Positions 1 to 12,783 of a DNA stretch of 64,000 nucleotides are shown here, one piece after another. The notes beneath the pieces were generated by a model, which saw only the letters and a program-made list of their open reading frames with translations, was not told the DNA's origin and searched no databases. Source of the stretch: Bugulina stolonifera (taxonomy: Eukaryota; Bryozoa; Gymnolaemata; Cheilostomatida; Bugulidae); the NCBI GenBank assembly GCA_935421135.1, contig OW285187.1:20274429-20338428 (forward strand). The letters run 5' to 3'. The first letter of the stretch is position 1, and every line of letters starts with the position of its first letter. Made by a program: the position numbers and the translations under genes.

Positions 1-63
1 TGTCATATCAACTTTTGTTCCCTACTAGTCCTACAACACTGTATATATACATGTAATTACACT

Positions 64-302
64 ATTCTATCATCATTGTAACAGGCTATACTATTCTATC
101 GTCATGGTAGCAGGCTACTATTTTATTATCATGGTAACAGGCTAGTATTCTATCGTCATGGTAGTAGGCTAGTATTTTATCCTCGTAGTGACAACCTACT
201 ATTCTATAGTCCTGGTAACTGGCTACTATTCTATTGTCATGGTAACAGGCTACTATTCTATCGTCATGGTAACAGGCTACTATTCTATCGTCATGGTAAC
301 AG
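64..302. repeat. 27-bp minisatellite ending at a splice acceptor
   Basis: About nine tandem copies of a 27-bp unit with the core CTATTCTATCGTCATGGTAAC followed by AGGC. The last three copies are nearly identical (exact 27-bp spacing of AACAGGC at 244, 271 and 298) and the upstream ones are degenerate. The last unit runs directly into the acceptor AG at 301-302 of the first coiled-coil exon, so many units carry a candidate 3' splice site. Confidence 0.9.
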
Positions 303-3300
303 GCACGATTTGAGAAGCAGATGGAGAAGGATAAGGAGAGACATCAAGCAGAACTGAAGAAGCTACAACAACAGATAGCCTCTTTTACACAGACCATACA
401 GAGGAATGAATCGGTTATTATAATGTTGAAACAGCAGCTGGCTACCAAACAGAAAGCAGAAGAGGTATGCATTATACACATAATAATTAATAACAGATAT
501 AATTTCAGGGGTTTTGAGTGGAAAGATTTACATGTATAAAAGACAAACACTATAATATACTGCTATCTTATAAAGTTGTCCTCTCTTGTGACACTAAAGG
601 TCATTAATGCAGGGCAGCCTACCTTAAAGCATTAAGGAAATCACGTTTTGATGTTGATATTCAAAATCTACAGGTATTGAGCTTCCATTTGAGTATTTGT
701 TTGACTTCCTAGACCCAGGGGTTCAAGAAATATGAGTTGTCAAACTGGACTATCTCCAAAAACGCTTGCAGTTGTAGGCTATGACGTAGGTGCCATGCGG
801 AAATAAAGCCAAACATTTACTGAATCGCTATAGCTATTTGTTTACATTACATTTATGATAAAGTGATTAGTTAATCACTAATAATAGCATTTGATCCAAA
901 AGTGAATAAGTCAGTTACAATAAAAGTGTCAGCATATCTAGGAACCACAACTGGTTTTGTAATTAGGAACACATGCTTGGATGTTTTCCATGCAATGCAC
1001 GCCAATGAAAACATCGCTGCACACTGTTCAACAGCATTGACTGTGTCACAATCATTTTTACTATTTGCTTGGAACCTGTGGGTAGCTTCCCATAAATAAT
1101 TTGGCAGTGACTAGAAAGTACCCCAGGCTATAAATTGCTGAAATATTATTGGATATTTTACCATAGATTAAAATATATTTATTAGCGAAGGTTACTATAT
1201 AATTACTACTACAGTGGTGCGAACGGCCTGGCATCAACATCACAGGTCAAAGGTCACCACAATGGTTTCTCATCTAGCCAAGTTTGTACGAGCGTTTTTC
1301 TACAGGGTAGATTTCTGGGGGTTATATCTCTGAATATACTAGGCCCCTTGAAGACAACCAATAGCTCAAATTGAAGCTCAATACCTCTAAATTGTAAATA
1401 TACACATGTGAAGTAGCTTCCTTAATGCTTTAACCAAAGTAGTACACACCTGGACTGATTATTAAAATATTAACATGTAAAATGACAGAGTACAATAAAT
1501 ATTATAATAACAATATTTCAGGGTATACATGCATGCGCAGAGAAGTTCTATAGAGTGTTCTTTCTGAAACTACCATTTTCTGCAGCTGACTATATACCTT
1601 ATGACTGTAGTATTTAGAGGTCTAATCTTGAGAGAAACTTTGTATATTACTAAAGTAAGCACAGCCTTTGTATCAGCTTTCCTTGATCATTGCCAAACAA
1701 AACCACACCAGCCATGCAGGCCCAACTAAACCTATGCTGTGCTCATGAAAATAACTTAATTTTTTAGCCATGTGTAGTGTTTATAATATAATTGTTACAT
1801 TAATGTTGGACAGAAACAAGTCAGAGCAATGCGTAAAGCATTGTCCAGAGTACCTGTCCCTTCCCTAGATTGCGCTACTCAGTGTGACTTAGGGCTATCT
1901 CCCGTTGAGGAGGCACAACTCAGGGCTACTGTCCTCAAACTCAGGCAGTACTATGAAAAGAACGAGGTTAACAGTGTGATTAGTTTGACATTTGATATAT
2001 CAGTTTGTATTTGCACTTACATTGGTTATAGATTACCAATATTAGTAGCATTAAAGCAAGATTCCATTATTCAGCATATCTCCGCACATCTTCATTATAT
2101 TGAATATATACTTGTATATAATTTTGATGGATTAAAGTTTGCAATGTCTATCTCCATGTATTTCTACAACAGCAGAGAGTTTCGGCTACAGTGCAGGCTG
2201 ATATCTTAGCTGTGGATTCCCATGTGCGCTCAGTAGGGGGTGGTCGTAGGTCAACTCGTAAACTCACCTTGGTAATGTTGTAAATGTCTATTGGCATAAC
2301 TTTGTTGGCTCATTAACCGCTTTGTTCTGTCACCATAACTGATTATAACGATATTCAGCAACAGGCTCATTTTCCATGTAATACCAAAGGTAAAACTGTC
2401 AGCTCTACACATGGGAAAGCTAATGCCGTGGAGTTATCATCCCATGACATTCTATTGTAATGGGTTATCTCCACATGTATAATATGAACCAGTGTATACA
2501 TGTATATATAGTATATATTATATACCCATTACAGCAATACACTACACATCTGAGCATGCGCCCGAGTTATTTTAAGCCATCTAGACACATGCTTAGCTCT
2601 TCATCCACCAGATCATCTTATACATATGTAATTATTATTTGCTCACAGTTTACTGTTCCAGTTGGGATTCACGTATTTTGTTTTTCGACTTTATTTTGCT
2701 ATTGCAGTACTTTTGTTATGGTTATTATTTCAAGTTAATAGATACTCTGTAGAACATTTTATTATAAGTAGCTATTGGGCCTACCATTGTGCAATACAAT
2801 TGTTTACTACATTGTCAGATGAAATAAATCTGACAGATTATGTAATAATTTGATAAATGCTCAAAAACTGCTCAAAAAATAAATTCCTTGCATAAGAAAA
2901 ACATCATAAATTTGATAGATGTTTATCATGACGTATTGACCATAGAGAAGATAACTCTATGCTCTATGGTATTAACCACCATTTTATAGTGCATGTGCAA
3001 TGTAGGCCTATCATCCTCCATGCATATTCATGTGCAATACCTGTATTATATTCAATAGAATTATAATAATGTACCATAATATGATGGTAATATGATGTGT
3101 TGTGGTAGTAAATAATGCAGCATTTTGTATTAATACATGTTGTACTGTTGTTTACACAGCCACCCCCTCGGGAAGACACGACTAAGATTGACGCCCTCAC
3201 AAAGCAGATGGAAACCCTGAAGGATCAACTTAAACACAAGGACAAGGAGATTGGCTCAATGGAGGATGAATTAGACAGTAAAAATGCTGAAATAACAGCA

Positions 3301-6300
3301 ACAAGTGGGTCACATTAACTTGTGTATTGAAACTGAATACTAGAGTCTACATGTACGAGTATGTGCTATATAATACCTAATAAATCTTATAAAGGTTTAA
3401 TGTAATATATTGACTCTGAGTTACATGAGTGTTTTCAATCAACAACCTGTTGCTTACAGTCAACACCCATATAACTTAGGCTCACATTAAACCTTTATAC
3501 TACTGCTCTGCTGTAGATAGAACCTACAACCTACTGTATATCATTTATCATTTATGCAGTATGCAAAGCAATATTACATACTGTACATTATGTACAATAT
3601 TACACACTGTACAATCATGATAAATGTACATAATATATTGTACAGTGTATGCTACATGGATCTACAAACATGTATATAATTTGTACACATACATAAGAAG
3701 TGTATATTGGTGTAGGACTACTTACTGGTACCTACTTTGTATATATTATGCTTAGGTTGCTGATTATATTCAGGAGTTGTCATCTCCCGCCTCTCTTACT
3801 ATTGATTTTGTAATAGTTAGACAAACTATATTCTTGTAGTTGATAGGTGCAACAAGCTGCAGAATGAACTGGAAAAAGAAAGTATTTTGAAATCTCAGGT
3901 TGGTAGATAAATCTTTGAATTACGTACCTAGATGTAGAGATACGTGTATGTCGTCAAAATGAATAATTGAATTGCATTTTATATTCTTCTTGGCAATGAT
4001 GTCTAACTTTATATCTAATAAGTGAAATGTCTTCTAGCTAGCGATGGAATTATCGGAAGTGAAAAGTCAAGCTGATAAAAGTTCTTTGGAAGCGAAAAAG
4101 ATGGTGAGTCGCACATTCTCAATTAATTAACTATTGACATATTTAAAGAATGACATTTGTATTGGATCACTAATTAGTATGCACTTGGGATGGCAAGTGA
4201 ATTTTGTAACAATTTTTTTCTCATTACAACAATTTTTATTTGACTATATATAACTACAATGTACTTGAAATTGACCTGCTCACTTGAGAAGTACTTGATG
4301 GTTACTCAGTTTACTTGACAGTTACTTAATAGTTATCTACTTGACATTATAGCCAATATCCCCTTAGGTAGATTTTTGTTGCCAGTTTGTTTGTCTTCAT
4401 ATAAATCCAATTGTATGATTCGATATTCTTATCACAGAAAGATATGGCTTTAGATGTAAGTATACCTCTCCATGCAACCAAGGAGTACTCCTTGATGCAA
4501 CTAAGGGCTGCCACCAAGCACATGCATGCAATAATGCTTATTAATATCATTTATCAAAAGTTAGTTAAGAAAGCACAAAATTTGCACTCCATGTAAATTG
4601 CACACTCTACTCTATAATAATCATTGTCTTCATACATTCACATATCAATATCACTGTTGATTCATACTGTGACTTTGTTAATTGTGACTACATGAATAAT
4701 TCATTCTTCACCACTTCTCACTAGCACTCACAAGCTGCTGGTGATAATAAGAAGTTGTTCTCTCACAATTTGAGACTAAATCAGAGAGGACAACTTCTTA
4801 TTGGGTGTATTAGCTTCTTCAATGCCTATGCCAATCCAATGCCCAAGTTCTCAGTTGTAGTATATGACCAGATAGGGCAACACATATTACTTTTATAAAA
4901 TGATAAAAATTTGAATGTTTGCACTATAAACATTTGTTGAAACATTCATCTACATTCTACAATATGATTGTACATTCATACTTGATGTGTGTATGGCTCA
5001 GATATAGACAGATAACCAATTACTTCCTAAAATTCTATTTACCAGCTACTGCTCTTTAACCTGTTTTACCAGTTTGCAATGCCTACAATGTTCACTACAG
5101 ATTTCATGTTCTACGGATAATTACATCTTGATTTTACTTGGCCCACGCATGCTATGCTTTCTATGTGTGCCTTGGCACAACTCAACAGCTGATAACAGCA
5201 TTGTGATTGTTCTAATCTTTGTACCGGTTGTGGCAGTTATTACAGCTTGTAGGTAGTAGCAATCTTGAAAGATGTTATGTCGTTGGAGTATTGAGCCAAT
5301 TTTATATAGTTTATACATTGTATGTTTAATAATACAGAGTGATAAATGCACATGTAGTTGTCCTCTCTCTAAAAATGGTTCAAGGAGAGGACAACTTCAT
5401 AGTGCAATGTATATCAATGAAGTGTATATTATAGATGGAGATAGGAAAGGAAGGATGTAAATTATAATGATAATACAGCAATGTAGTAATTTTAATACTG
5501 AAAATCAAATATGTAGCATTGGTTAAGTCATGTAAGATCAACTCACAGTGATTCTAATTTTCTGAGACGTGGTTTATGGTTGCTATTATAGTTCATAGTT
5601 ACTACGGTCGGTGTATTCACTGCGTTGCTGTCAGAAGTTGTTTTTCCTTTCCTCTTAATGTACATATATAGTGGACAAAAGACTGCATTTAATACATTGA
5701 ATCTCTACGCATGCATGCTTGTTAAACACGACAATAATCGTATAAAATAAGCCATGAGCATAAAGGATAATTGCCATAATTTCTCTATACTTCATTTATA
5801 GCTGGAAAAACAAAGACAGGAAATGGAGGCGGAGGCCGAGGAGAAAGCAAGGAAAGCTAGAGAAGAGGTTAAGACACCATTGATATCACCTCATGTTTCT
5901 CCTTTACTTCCAGCCCTCTACTTACCCTCCATCTCCGCCCTTCACTTTTATCCTTCTGTCTACCATTTCATCAAATCTCTTCTCCATTTCAGACATCCTT
6001 CCATTGAGCATCCTGCAAACTCAACACCACAAACCATTCTCTAATACTATTTGGTGCATTATTTATTGTATTTTAGCTTCACAGCTCTCATCCAAGTCTA
6101 CAGGTGTATATATACACCACAAAGGTGTATATATACACAATACAGGTGTATATATTATACATCCATGCCTACATCCATGCCTACACCCATGCCTACATCC
6201 ATGCATACATTCATGCATACATTCATGCCTACATCCATGCATACATCCATGCATACATCCATCCATGCATACATTCATGCATACATCCATGCGTACATCT

Positions 6301-9300
6301 AAGCATACATCCATGCGTACATACATACATGTATATTTACCAGTGCTATACATTTGTTAGTAACGTATAACTTCTTGTAACAGCAGACCAACATAACATA
6401 GTAGCTAACAAAAGTCACACTAATTTGAGACGTTCTCATTGGAATAGAGAGATTACACTCTATTTACATATCAAATAATTGTTTATGTTTATGGATTTCG
6501 TATGTAACCGGCATGCTTATCTACCTATTTTCTTCTGTTGTTTTTCTGGGAAAAAGTCTTTTCCAGAGATATTGCCAGTGGAAACCCACAACATGCAGAA
6601 CTTGGTAAAATAGTTATTTTACCAAGTTCTGCATGTTGCAAGTTCTGCATTCTGAATTAATTCAGAATTTGTATTATAATGCTACAACTTCACTCAATAT
6701 TATTGTCAGATATCATCAGTACTAATAGAGCTGCTGCTATTGTCTAATGACTCAATGCAGTTTCAGACTGTAATCTTTAATTTCAGGCTCTGGGAGCTAC
6801 AGGTCAGAAGATGAAGGAAATGCAAGCAGAATTTGCTCAGAAAATTGGAGAACTGATGAAGCAGAAGGAGGCCCTAGAAGCACAGCTAGCCAATGTAATA
6901 TTATATTTATTCAATAGTGTTCTTTCCTCTATAAGTTATAAGTTTGTGACTGGAATCATAAGAGCTTTCTCCTCCTTTTATATTGAGAAAAGAAAAGAAA
7001 GGATAACTTTACCCATATGTACAAACCTGTAGTACACTGTATGTATTATAAGTGTGCATTCATTTGCCAAGTTCCACTGATGAATATCAAGGAGATTCAA
7101 CATTTGGGTGTGTGGGGTGGTTTATTTTGGGTGGGGTACCAAAGTTTGAGTTAACAATCAGAGTCTCAGGTGGAATCAGGGAGACTTGGTAAGCCTGGGG
7201 TACATGTATTACCTAACCCATGGTTGTTAACAATTGCAATGTTACATGTTTATGTCTCAACCACTTGATATAGTATCCCAACTCTATCTATATCCACGAC
7301 ACTATAAATCTTTACAGGAAAACCCTACTAGGTTGGCTAAAAGCAAACATTTTTCCCAGCAAGTTCAGGTATATAGTATACATACATTGTTTGTTGAGAC
7401 AATTTTCGAGAGCAAACTTCTTTATCCTTCTACCAGTCAATAGCGACAATTATATAAGATTTTATATATTTAACTTGATATTATACTGCTGTGCTTCGAA
7501 CTACATGTTGGTTAGTTAGTTGAACGTTCGCCAGAGGAACACTATTTATTTCGAAGTTATTCATCCTCGTTTTGGTTGTATTCTGAGTCACAGCTGTTAA
7601 TATTGAGTCATTCATTTGTATTGTCAGTGGCTGTTTACTACTCCTTACTTCTTTTGTTGTTTCTCTCTATCTATCTGTATTATCATTCTACAGTGTGCAT
7701 CAGGTTCTCTTTTTCTTTGCTTCAAAACATGGCAATATCTTCCTATTTTCAATCTCACACTGTTTCAACACAATACTTTAGGGCAAAGTAAGAACTCTTC
7801 ATACCAGCCTTTCCATCGTGAATTTCCATAATATAAACCTATAAAACCCTCCCTTATGGCGATACACAACACAGAATGCATGCATATTAAATGGTGCAAT
7901 ATATTGATGATGTACATGTATTAATTTAATTCAGATGACACTTGCTGTATCTCTACGACCAGATAATGAACCAAAGAGCAGCAAGCCAAGTCCTAGAGCT
8001 GAGAGGGCCAATGCATTACTGGCTACTATTGACCAAGAATTAAATATAGATAATCGGAAATTAAGTGTTGCGCAATCGGCAAACCAAACATCGATAGCAA
8101 ACAAAGTTTCTATTGAAAACACAACTGATTTCAGCCTTAGAGTAATAAATATACCAGGTGGTACGTTTGGACCTTCTGAAAGTTTAGCTCCACAAAAAGA
8201 GGCAATACAAACTATTACCAAGAAGCTTTCGTTGGAGAAAAATTTAACTGAAAGTATAAAAGATGTGAATTCCTCATTGCATAGTTCCTCCACTCAACTT
8301 CAACTCCAGCAGTCCACAAGTCAACTGTCTGCTTTACCCAGACCAACTCCGTCTCCTACTGGTCACTTGGGTTTACCCAAACCAGAGCCTACTGGTAACG
8401 TAGGATTCCCCAAACCAGGGTCTATAATCAATGAAAGCCCATCTGCCATGTTAACTCCAGAACTAACTGCTCGTCTTCCTCTTCCTCAATCACCAAATGC
8501 TACCAAATCTGAAAAAATACAAAACAAATCAGAAGAAGCAGTGAAAATGATTATCAACAACCCTGATTTGGCTATTCGTCTACAACAGTACCTAATTGTA
8601 TGTCATTCTATATATCACTGCACTTTTTAATAGCAAGTCTATACCAGATTATCATTCCTACCATCTCAATTTCTAATTTCATCAGGAGTTGTGCTCTCCT
8701 AGGAGTGTATTTCTACTATATAGGCAAGCCAGCCTTATATGACTAGAAAATATAACTGTGGTGAATGTGATATTTAAATGTCATTAGAAATTCAATTTCA
8801 ATCAGTGGGTTAGTTTCAAATACGTTAGACAGTAATGAGTAAACACTAAAAATACCTATGCAGGGTTTATTTGTCCATTCAAGCTAATTGACTACTAATA
8901 TGCACTGGTATCATACATTGTAGTAATGCAACAAGTAACAACCTAATATCTATAAAAAATTGCATATTTATCATTTAGGCACAGGAGCAGAGAAAAAGCA
9001 CACCTCCACAGGTGGTGGTTGAAAAGCCTGAGACAGATGTTGATCGTTTGATTAAAAGTGAAAGAGAATTGAGAGTTCATGTAGAGAAGTAGGTTAAACT
9101 TCATGTTGTTATATATAAGTTATGCTGTATAATATTGTACAATATGACTGTAATATTTAGTAACTTACACTGTATATGAGAATGAAAAAGACATTTAGTT
9201 TAGTCACATCTGATGATGTGAAATTTAAACACGATAAAAAGTCAGGTAATTACCTTACTATCTCTTTGTTTTCCACAGGTTGAAGAGAGAAATTGAAAGA

Positions 9301-12097
9301 ATAAACAGAGCATGGGAAAAGAAATTTACAATACTTCAAGCCAGGTTTGTACTGTGTTATTGTTTTATCATTATAATACTTTAATTGCTATTGCTTAAAA
9401 TTTCTGCTTAAGTGGAATTTGAAATAATGCATGTTATAGCTACATACAATCATGTGCTATTACTTCACAACCCCCTTTTATAACTGCAGCAATATGCAAT
9501 ACTTTGTACTTTTGTTTATTTTTTGTAGATGACTCTTGTGAAAATTGTCTTATCTAATGAGGGAATAACGTTTCATTGTAATATGAATGCATGCAATGTA
9601 ACCTACATTTGTGTTATATCAAGGATAATACATGTACATGTATGTGTAATTTTGTAGTTTATATGCATTGAAGGACGAGAGTTATTTGCGTCAGCACCTG
9701 GAGAAGCAGCATACCACATTACATCAAGCTACCATCAGCTATACTGTGAGTACCTGGTCCCCGCCCATACTGATGTCAACTAAGGATATGTGTTTAGTAA
9801 TTTGATAAATTGAAAAGTGCACATTAGAGGCGAGTTTATACCACCATCGCATTCATTTCCTGTGCCTCAGTGACTTTCGGCCAAACAGTTTTCAGATATT
9901 AGGTTGATTATTTCATTCTGATTGCATTAATTTATTGATTCTATTTTGTTTGCAATTAAATATTGATACATTAATATTCAAATTTATGGTCAATACGACA
10001 TCAAACCTTGGTGATTTGGCGTAATGATGTATCATAGCACTCTGTTGGCGACATTGACTCAGAAAATCAGGTCACTGAGATCTCAGTGGGTCACCAAGAG
10101 GCACATAAATACAACTGTAACACTGATTAGATAACAATGGGTGCTAAGAAATCGCAGCATCCATTTTTATTTAATTAGTATGCATGCATATTGAAATTAC
10201 TTGGGGACCCTCTCACTTGTGGTGCCAGAAGGGTCACTCAGGCCTAAATTACTGTGTGTTACCAACTTACAATAATATTAGTAAACCTCGAAGTTTTTTG
10301 CAATTATGTTCCATGTAATTGCAGTTCTATTCTATAGTTGATTAGTCATTAGTCAATGACATACATTAATTTGTGTATTATTGGTTTGGTCACTCATAAG
10401 CTGGTGACCATAATAGGAAGTTATCCTTTGCCAATTTGGTCAACACAATGAATTGCTCTTTCTCACCCTTTGAGAAACCAAATTTGGAGCAGAAAGTTTC
10501 TTATTATGATCATTGGTTAACGTGTGTCCATTGTTCACAAATGAATACATTTTATGTACACTGTATACCATACAATCATATACATGTGTATATCCTATAA
10601 TATATCGTATGTACATTCCGACTACAAAATTTGCATGGGAAGATGGTCTTTGTGAAAACATTTTGATCTGTTCCTGTAGATATGCATATGCTGTAGTAGG
10701 ATGGGTAACATGTTTAGTTTACAACAAAAACATAATGTATGTCCGAATATTATAAGGTTAATATTAGGCCTCTACTTTTACTTTGTGTATGTATCTTATA
10801 TTGAGCGAAGGGAATCGACAAAAAAACGTCAACTCATGTAGTTTAATATTCACAAGTAGCTAAGCCAAGTGCTCACAGGTGACTGTATATATAATATTAT
10901 ATGTGTTGTATTCATTTTAGGCTGGTCCACCAAAAGCAGGAAGACGACGGCCAGTTTTGGTAAGTAACCTTCTTGAATGATGATATTATTTTTATGTGGA
11001 ATTCATACTTGGGGCCGATACTTGAAAACTGACCCTATAACAATATTCTCTTAATATATACCAACGGGCCTGCCAGTAATGACCAATATCCAACACTCAG
11101 GTTCCCCAAGTCCAACAGTGAGATTCCAAACATATGAAGTTCTCAACATTTGATATCCAATATTCAGACTTGAAATTTAAATATTTAGTTGTTATCCTAA
11201 AGGATAGGACAATAATATTTGACACAAGCTTATATTGGAATTTGGAAATAATAACTATTGTTTACTACTTTATAAAAAACAAACAGTGACATATTTTTTA
11301 TTTTATTCTACAGCCAAGTATCCCTAATAGAGCAGCATCACCGGACCCACTGGCATCATACACAGTCTCTAGAGCTAGCAACAGACACGTATTAGGTAAA
11401 TGTTCTAAGATGCTACGTTGTAGAGTCACTCCATGGCGAAATATATACATTCAACAGTCTGAAATGTAGATTTTAGGCCAGTATTGATATGTACTAATAA
11501 GATGTTATGATAGACTATTGTTCTCCGTGTTATGATCAGTACATATTTGCCTACCACTATGATAACACACCTCTTGATTTGGTAACAGTCAGCGAAAAAC
11601 AACAGTGAATCCCTAGTTGTTTGTTGCTTATATACATGTAATTTGGAAATTGCCCTCTCTCTGCTTACAACCATGACAAATTAGCAATGTTCACCCTATT
11701 TGATTAGTCAAGGGGTTAGTATACAAAATATTTTTCATAGAAAACCAAATTATTAGTGATGATGACGATGATGAAGATGTTGTGTATGGACAAGACTTGG
11801 CTATGAACACTCACAGCAGGTAAAGAATTTAATTATATGTAGCTTTGTATGAATTAATCACTTTATATATTGGAGTTGTCGGTTCAGCAGTAGCAGCTAT
11901 AGTTAGGGCGCATGTATGTCAATTATAGTACTGGGCAATAACAGTGATAGGGTCACTTATACACTTATTACAAACTTACATTACCATTACACATCTTAGT
12001 CAGTTTATCACATTAATGTGTCGACACTGAGGAATAATAGCTTATTACACAATACATTTCTCTTTGCAGATTTAGTTCCCAAAGTATAGCCAACTAG
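303..12097 (+). CDS. Coiled-coil protein, unrecognised family, 3' portion of gene (18 exons)
   Basis: I do not recognise the family. Exons that keep one frame and have GT/AG borders: 303-464, 1814-1966, 2173-2271, 3160-3304, 3840-3898, 4038-4103, 4438-4455, 5802-5867, 6787-6894, 7318-7368, 7935-8597, 8979-9088, 9279-9344, 9658-9745, 10921-10959, 11314-11395, 11741-11819, 12070-12097 (stop TAG). They total 2082 nt, or 693 residues plus stop, and the start lies upstream of the window. Residues 1-50 and about 140-300 are charged heptad-like coiled coil. Residues 310-530, mostly one 663-nt exon, are Ser/Pro/Gln-rich and probably disordered, with a repeated PTG-x-GxPKP motif. Residues 535-615 form a second coiled coil with a compact segment (INRAWEKKFTILQASLYALK) that looks conserved. 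Near the C terminus lies an acidic run, DDDDDED. The layout suggests a cytoskeletal, centrosomal or ciliary scaffold, which is inference. Exon 4438-4455 is only 18 nt. The gene is convergent with UQCC6. Confidence 0.8.
2941..2968. mobile_element. 28-bp micro-element with CATAGAG...CTCTATG ends
   Basis: A 28-bp segment starts CATAGAG and ends CTCTATG, and contains AAGATAACTCTATG, the right end of the transposon family at 23878-26975. It is flanked by GTATTGAC (2933-2940) and GTATTAAC (2969-2976), a 7-of-8 match consistent with an aged 8-bp target duplication. It lies in an intron of the coiled-coil gene. Confidence 0.5.
4731..4802. repeat. MITE-like inverted repeat (AAGTTGT[C/T]CTCTC family)
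   Basis: AATAAGAAGTTGTTCTCTC is inverted as GAGAGGACAACTTCTTATT about 30 bp downstream, so the element folds into a hairpin. Related inverted pairs occur at 5355-5397, 10394-10517 and 60134-60220. Intronic; no coding potential. Confidence 0.6.
5355..5397. repeat. Short hairpin of the AGTTGTCCTCTC family
   Basis: AGTTGTCCTCTC is followed after about 18 bp by GGAGAGGACAACTT, a compact 43-bp inverted repeat with the same terminal words as the 4731-4802 element. It lies in an intron of the coiled-coil gene. Confidence 0.55.
6104..6336. repeat. Microsatellite/minisatellite with 12-bp period
   Basis: Three spaced copies of GTGTATATATACAC-like sequence (6104-6155) lead into about 15 tandem copies of a 12-bp unit, TACATCCATGCA and variants with C/T changes (6156-6336). 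It is intronic. Because the period is a multiple of 3 the array is open in several frames on both strands, but this is not a gene. Confidence 0.9.
10394..10517. repeat. MITE-like element, AAGCTGGTGACCATAATA ends
   Basis: The left end AAGCTGGTGACCATAATAGG is roughly inverted at the right end (CTTATTATGATCATTGGTT), and an internal pair, CTTTCTCACC and GGAGCAGAAAG, is also inverted. The left end matches the element at 60134-60220. Intronic and noncoding. Confidence 0.45.
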
Positions 12098-12315
12098 ATG
12101 TATCTACAGTTAGCACATGCACCATCTAATGGATGTATAGAAAGGAAGACTTCATTATCATTATGATGCACAAATCTTGTAGTGCTGTGCTATTAAATGC
12201 TTTTACAGAAATATTTGCTCATTCTCCTGATGTTTATTGCTTCACTTTGTCATAACGTTAAGATAATCCATGCCTAACATCAGTCAAATTAGTGTTACAA
12301 CTAACCAATATTGCT

Positions 12316-12347
12316 TTTATTATTTTTTCAAACCAAATATCAATAAA
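12316..12347. terminator. Overlapping poly(A) signals of two convergent genes
   Basis: On the + strand AATAAA at 12342-12347 is the best poly(A) signal for the coiled-coil gene, 245 nt after its stop. On the - strand AATAAA at 12321-12316 lies about 120 nt past the UQCC6 stop. The two 3' UTRs would therefore overlap by a few tens of bases, a tail-to-tail layout. Signals were chosen by eye; no transcript data. Confidence 0.5.
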
Positions 12348-12441
12348 AATAATAGTTTTTTTGTGAATTAAACAAAATAATATATTATCTAATTCATGTA
12401 GTCAGTACAATCAGTATCAGTCAATCTCACCAAAATTGATT

Positions 12442-12783
12442 TCAACCAGGTTTCTCACTCTGCTTAGTGTGCTCATGGTTTTGAGGTAGCGAAGATGTCC
12501 TTGATAGATTACCTCTTTGCTCTCTTAGTTCCCTTTCTTTCTCTTGAACTAATTCCTCCATCCCATCCAGAGGTTTGTATATCAAATGAACTACTTGAGC
12601 GCCGGCTCCCGCAGTGATAAAGGCAGCAGTGAGGAATCTGAGGTATTCACCCCAACCGACCCCAGCAGGCATTGCTAACCACTGTAACAGCTGTTGACTC
12701 CTATTTATCACTTTTTTCTTGATTATTGTGCCTGTTGATATTAAAAACATATTGGAGTAGAACCCAGCAGCAATGGATTTCAT
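12442..12783 (-). CDS. UQCC6: UQCC6/Brawnin-like complex III assembly microprotein
   Basis: The reading frame from the ATG at 12670-12672 (MPAGVGWGEYLRFL...) to the TGA at 12442 gives 77 aa. It matches the layout of Brawnin (C12orf73, 71 aa in human): an MPAGV start, one membrane helix (LRFLTAAFITAGAGAQVV), HLIYKPLDG, then a charged Glu/Arg helix. Brawnin sits in the mitochondrial inner membrane and is needed for early assembly of the cytochrome bc1 complex. The frame is open upstream to an ATG at 12783, adding 36 residues (MKSIAAGFYSN...LLQWLA), directly after a splice acceptor (TTTTAG at 12792-12787). That upstream ATG overlaps the predicted UQCC5 stop as ATGA. The MPAGV start is conserved in the family and is the likelier functional N terminus, but a longer form cannot be excluded. 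Family assignment is from recalled similarity, not a search. Confidence 0.8.
   Translation of the reverse strand: MKSIAAGFYSNMFLISTGTIIKKKVINRSQQLLQWLAMPAGVGWGEYLRFLTAAFITAGAGAQVVHLIYKPLDGMEELVQEKERELREQRGNLSRTSSLPQNHEHTKQSEKPG

Noticed and set aside
64..302. Repeat array considered as a CRISPR
   Set aside because: Units are contiguous without unique spacers and the genome is eukaryotic.
5893..6370. Overlapping ORFs on both strands with His/Tyr/Ile repeats
   Set aside because: Product of a 12-bp tandem array inside an intron of the coiled-coil gene.
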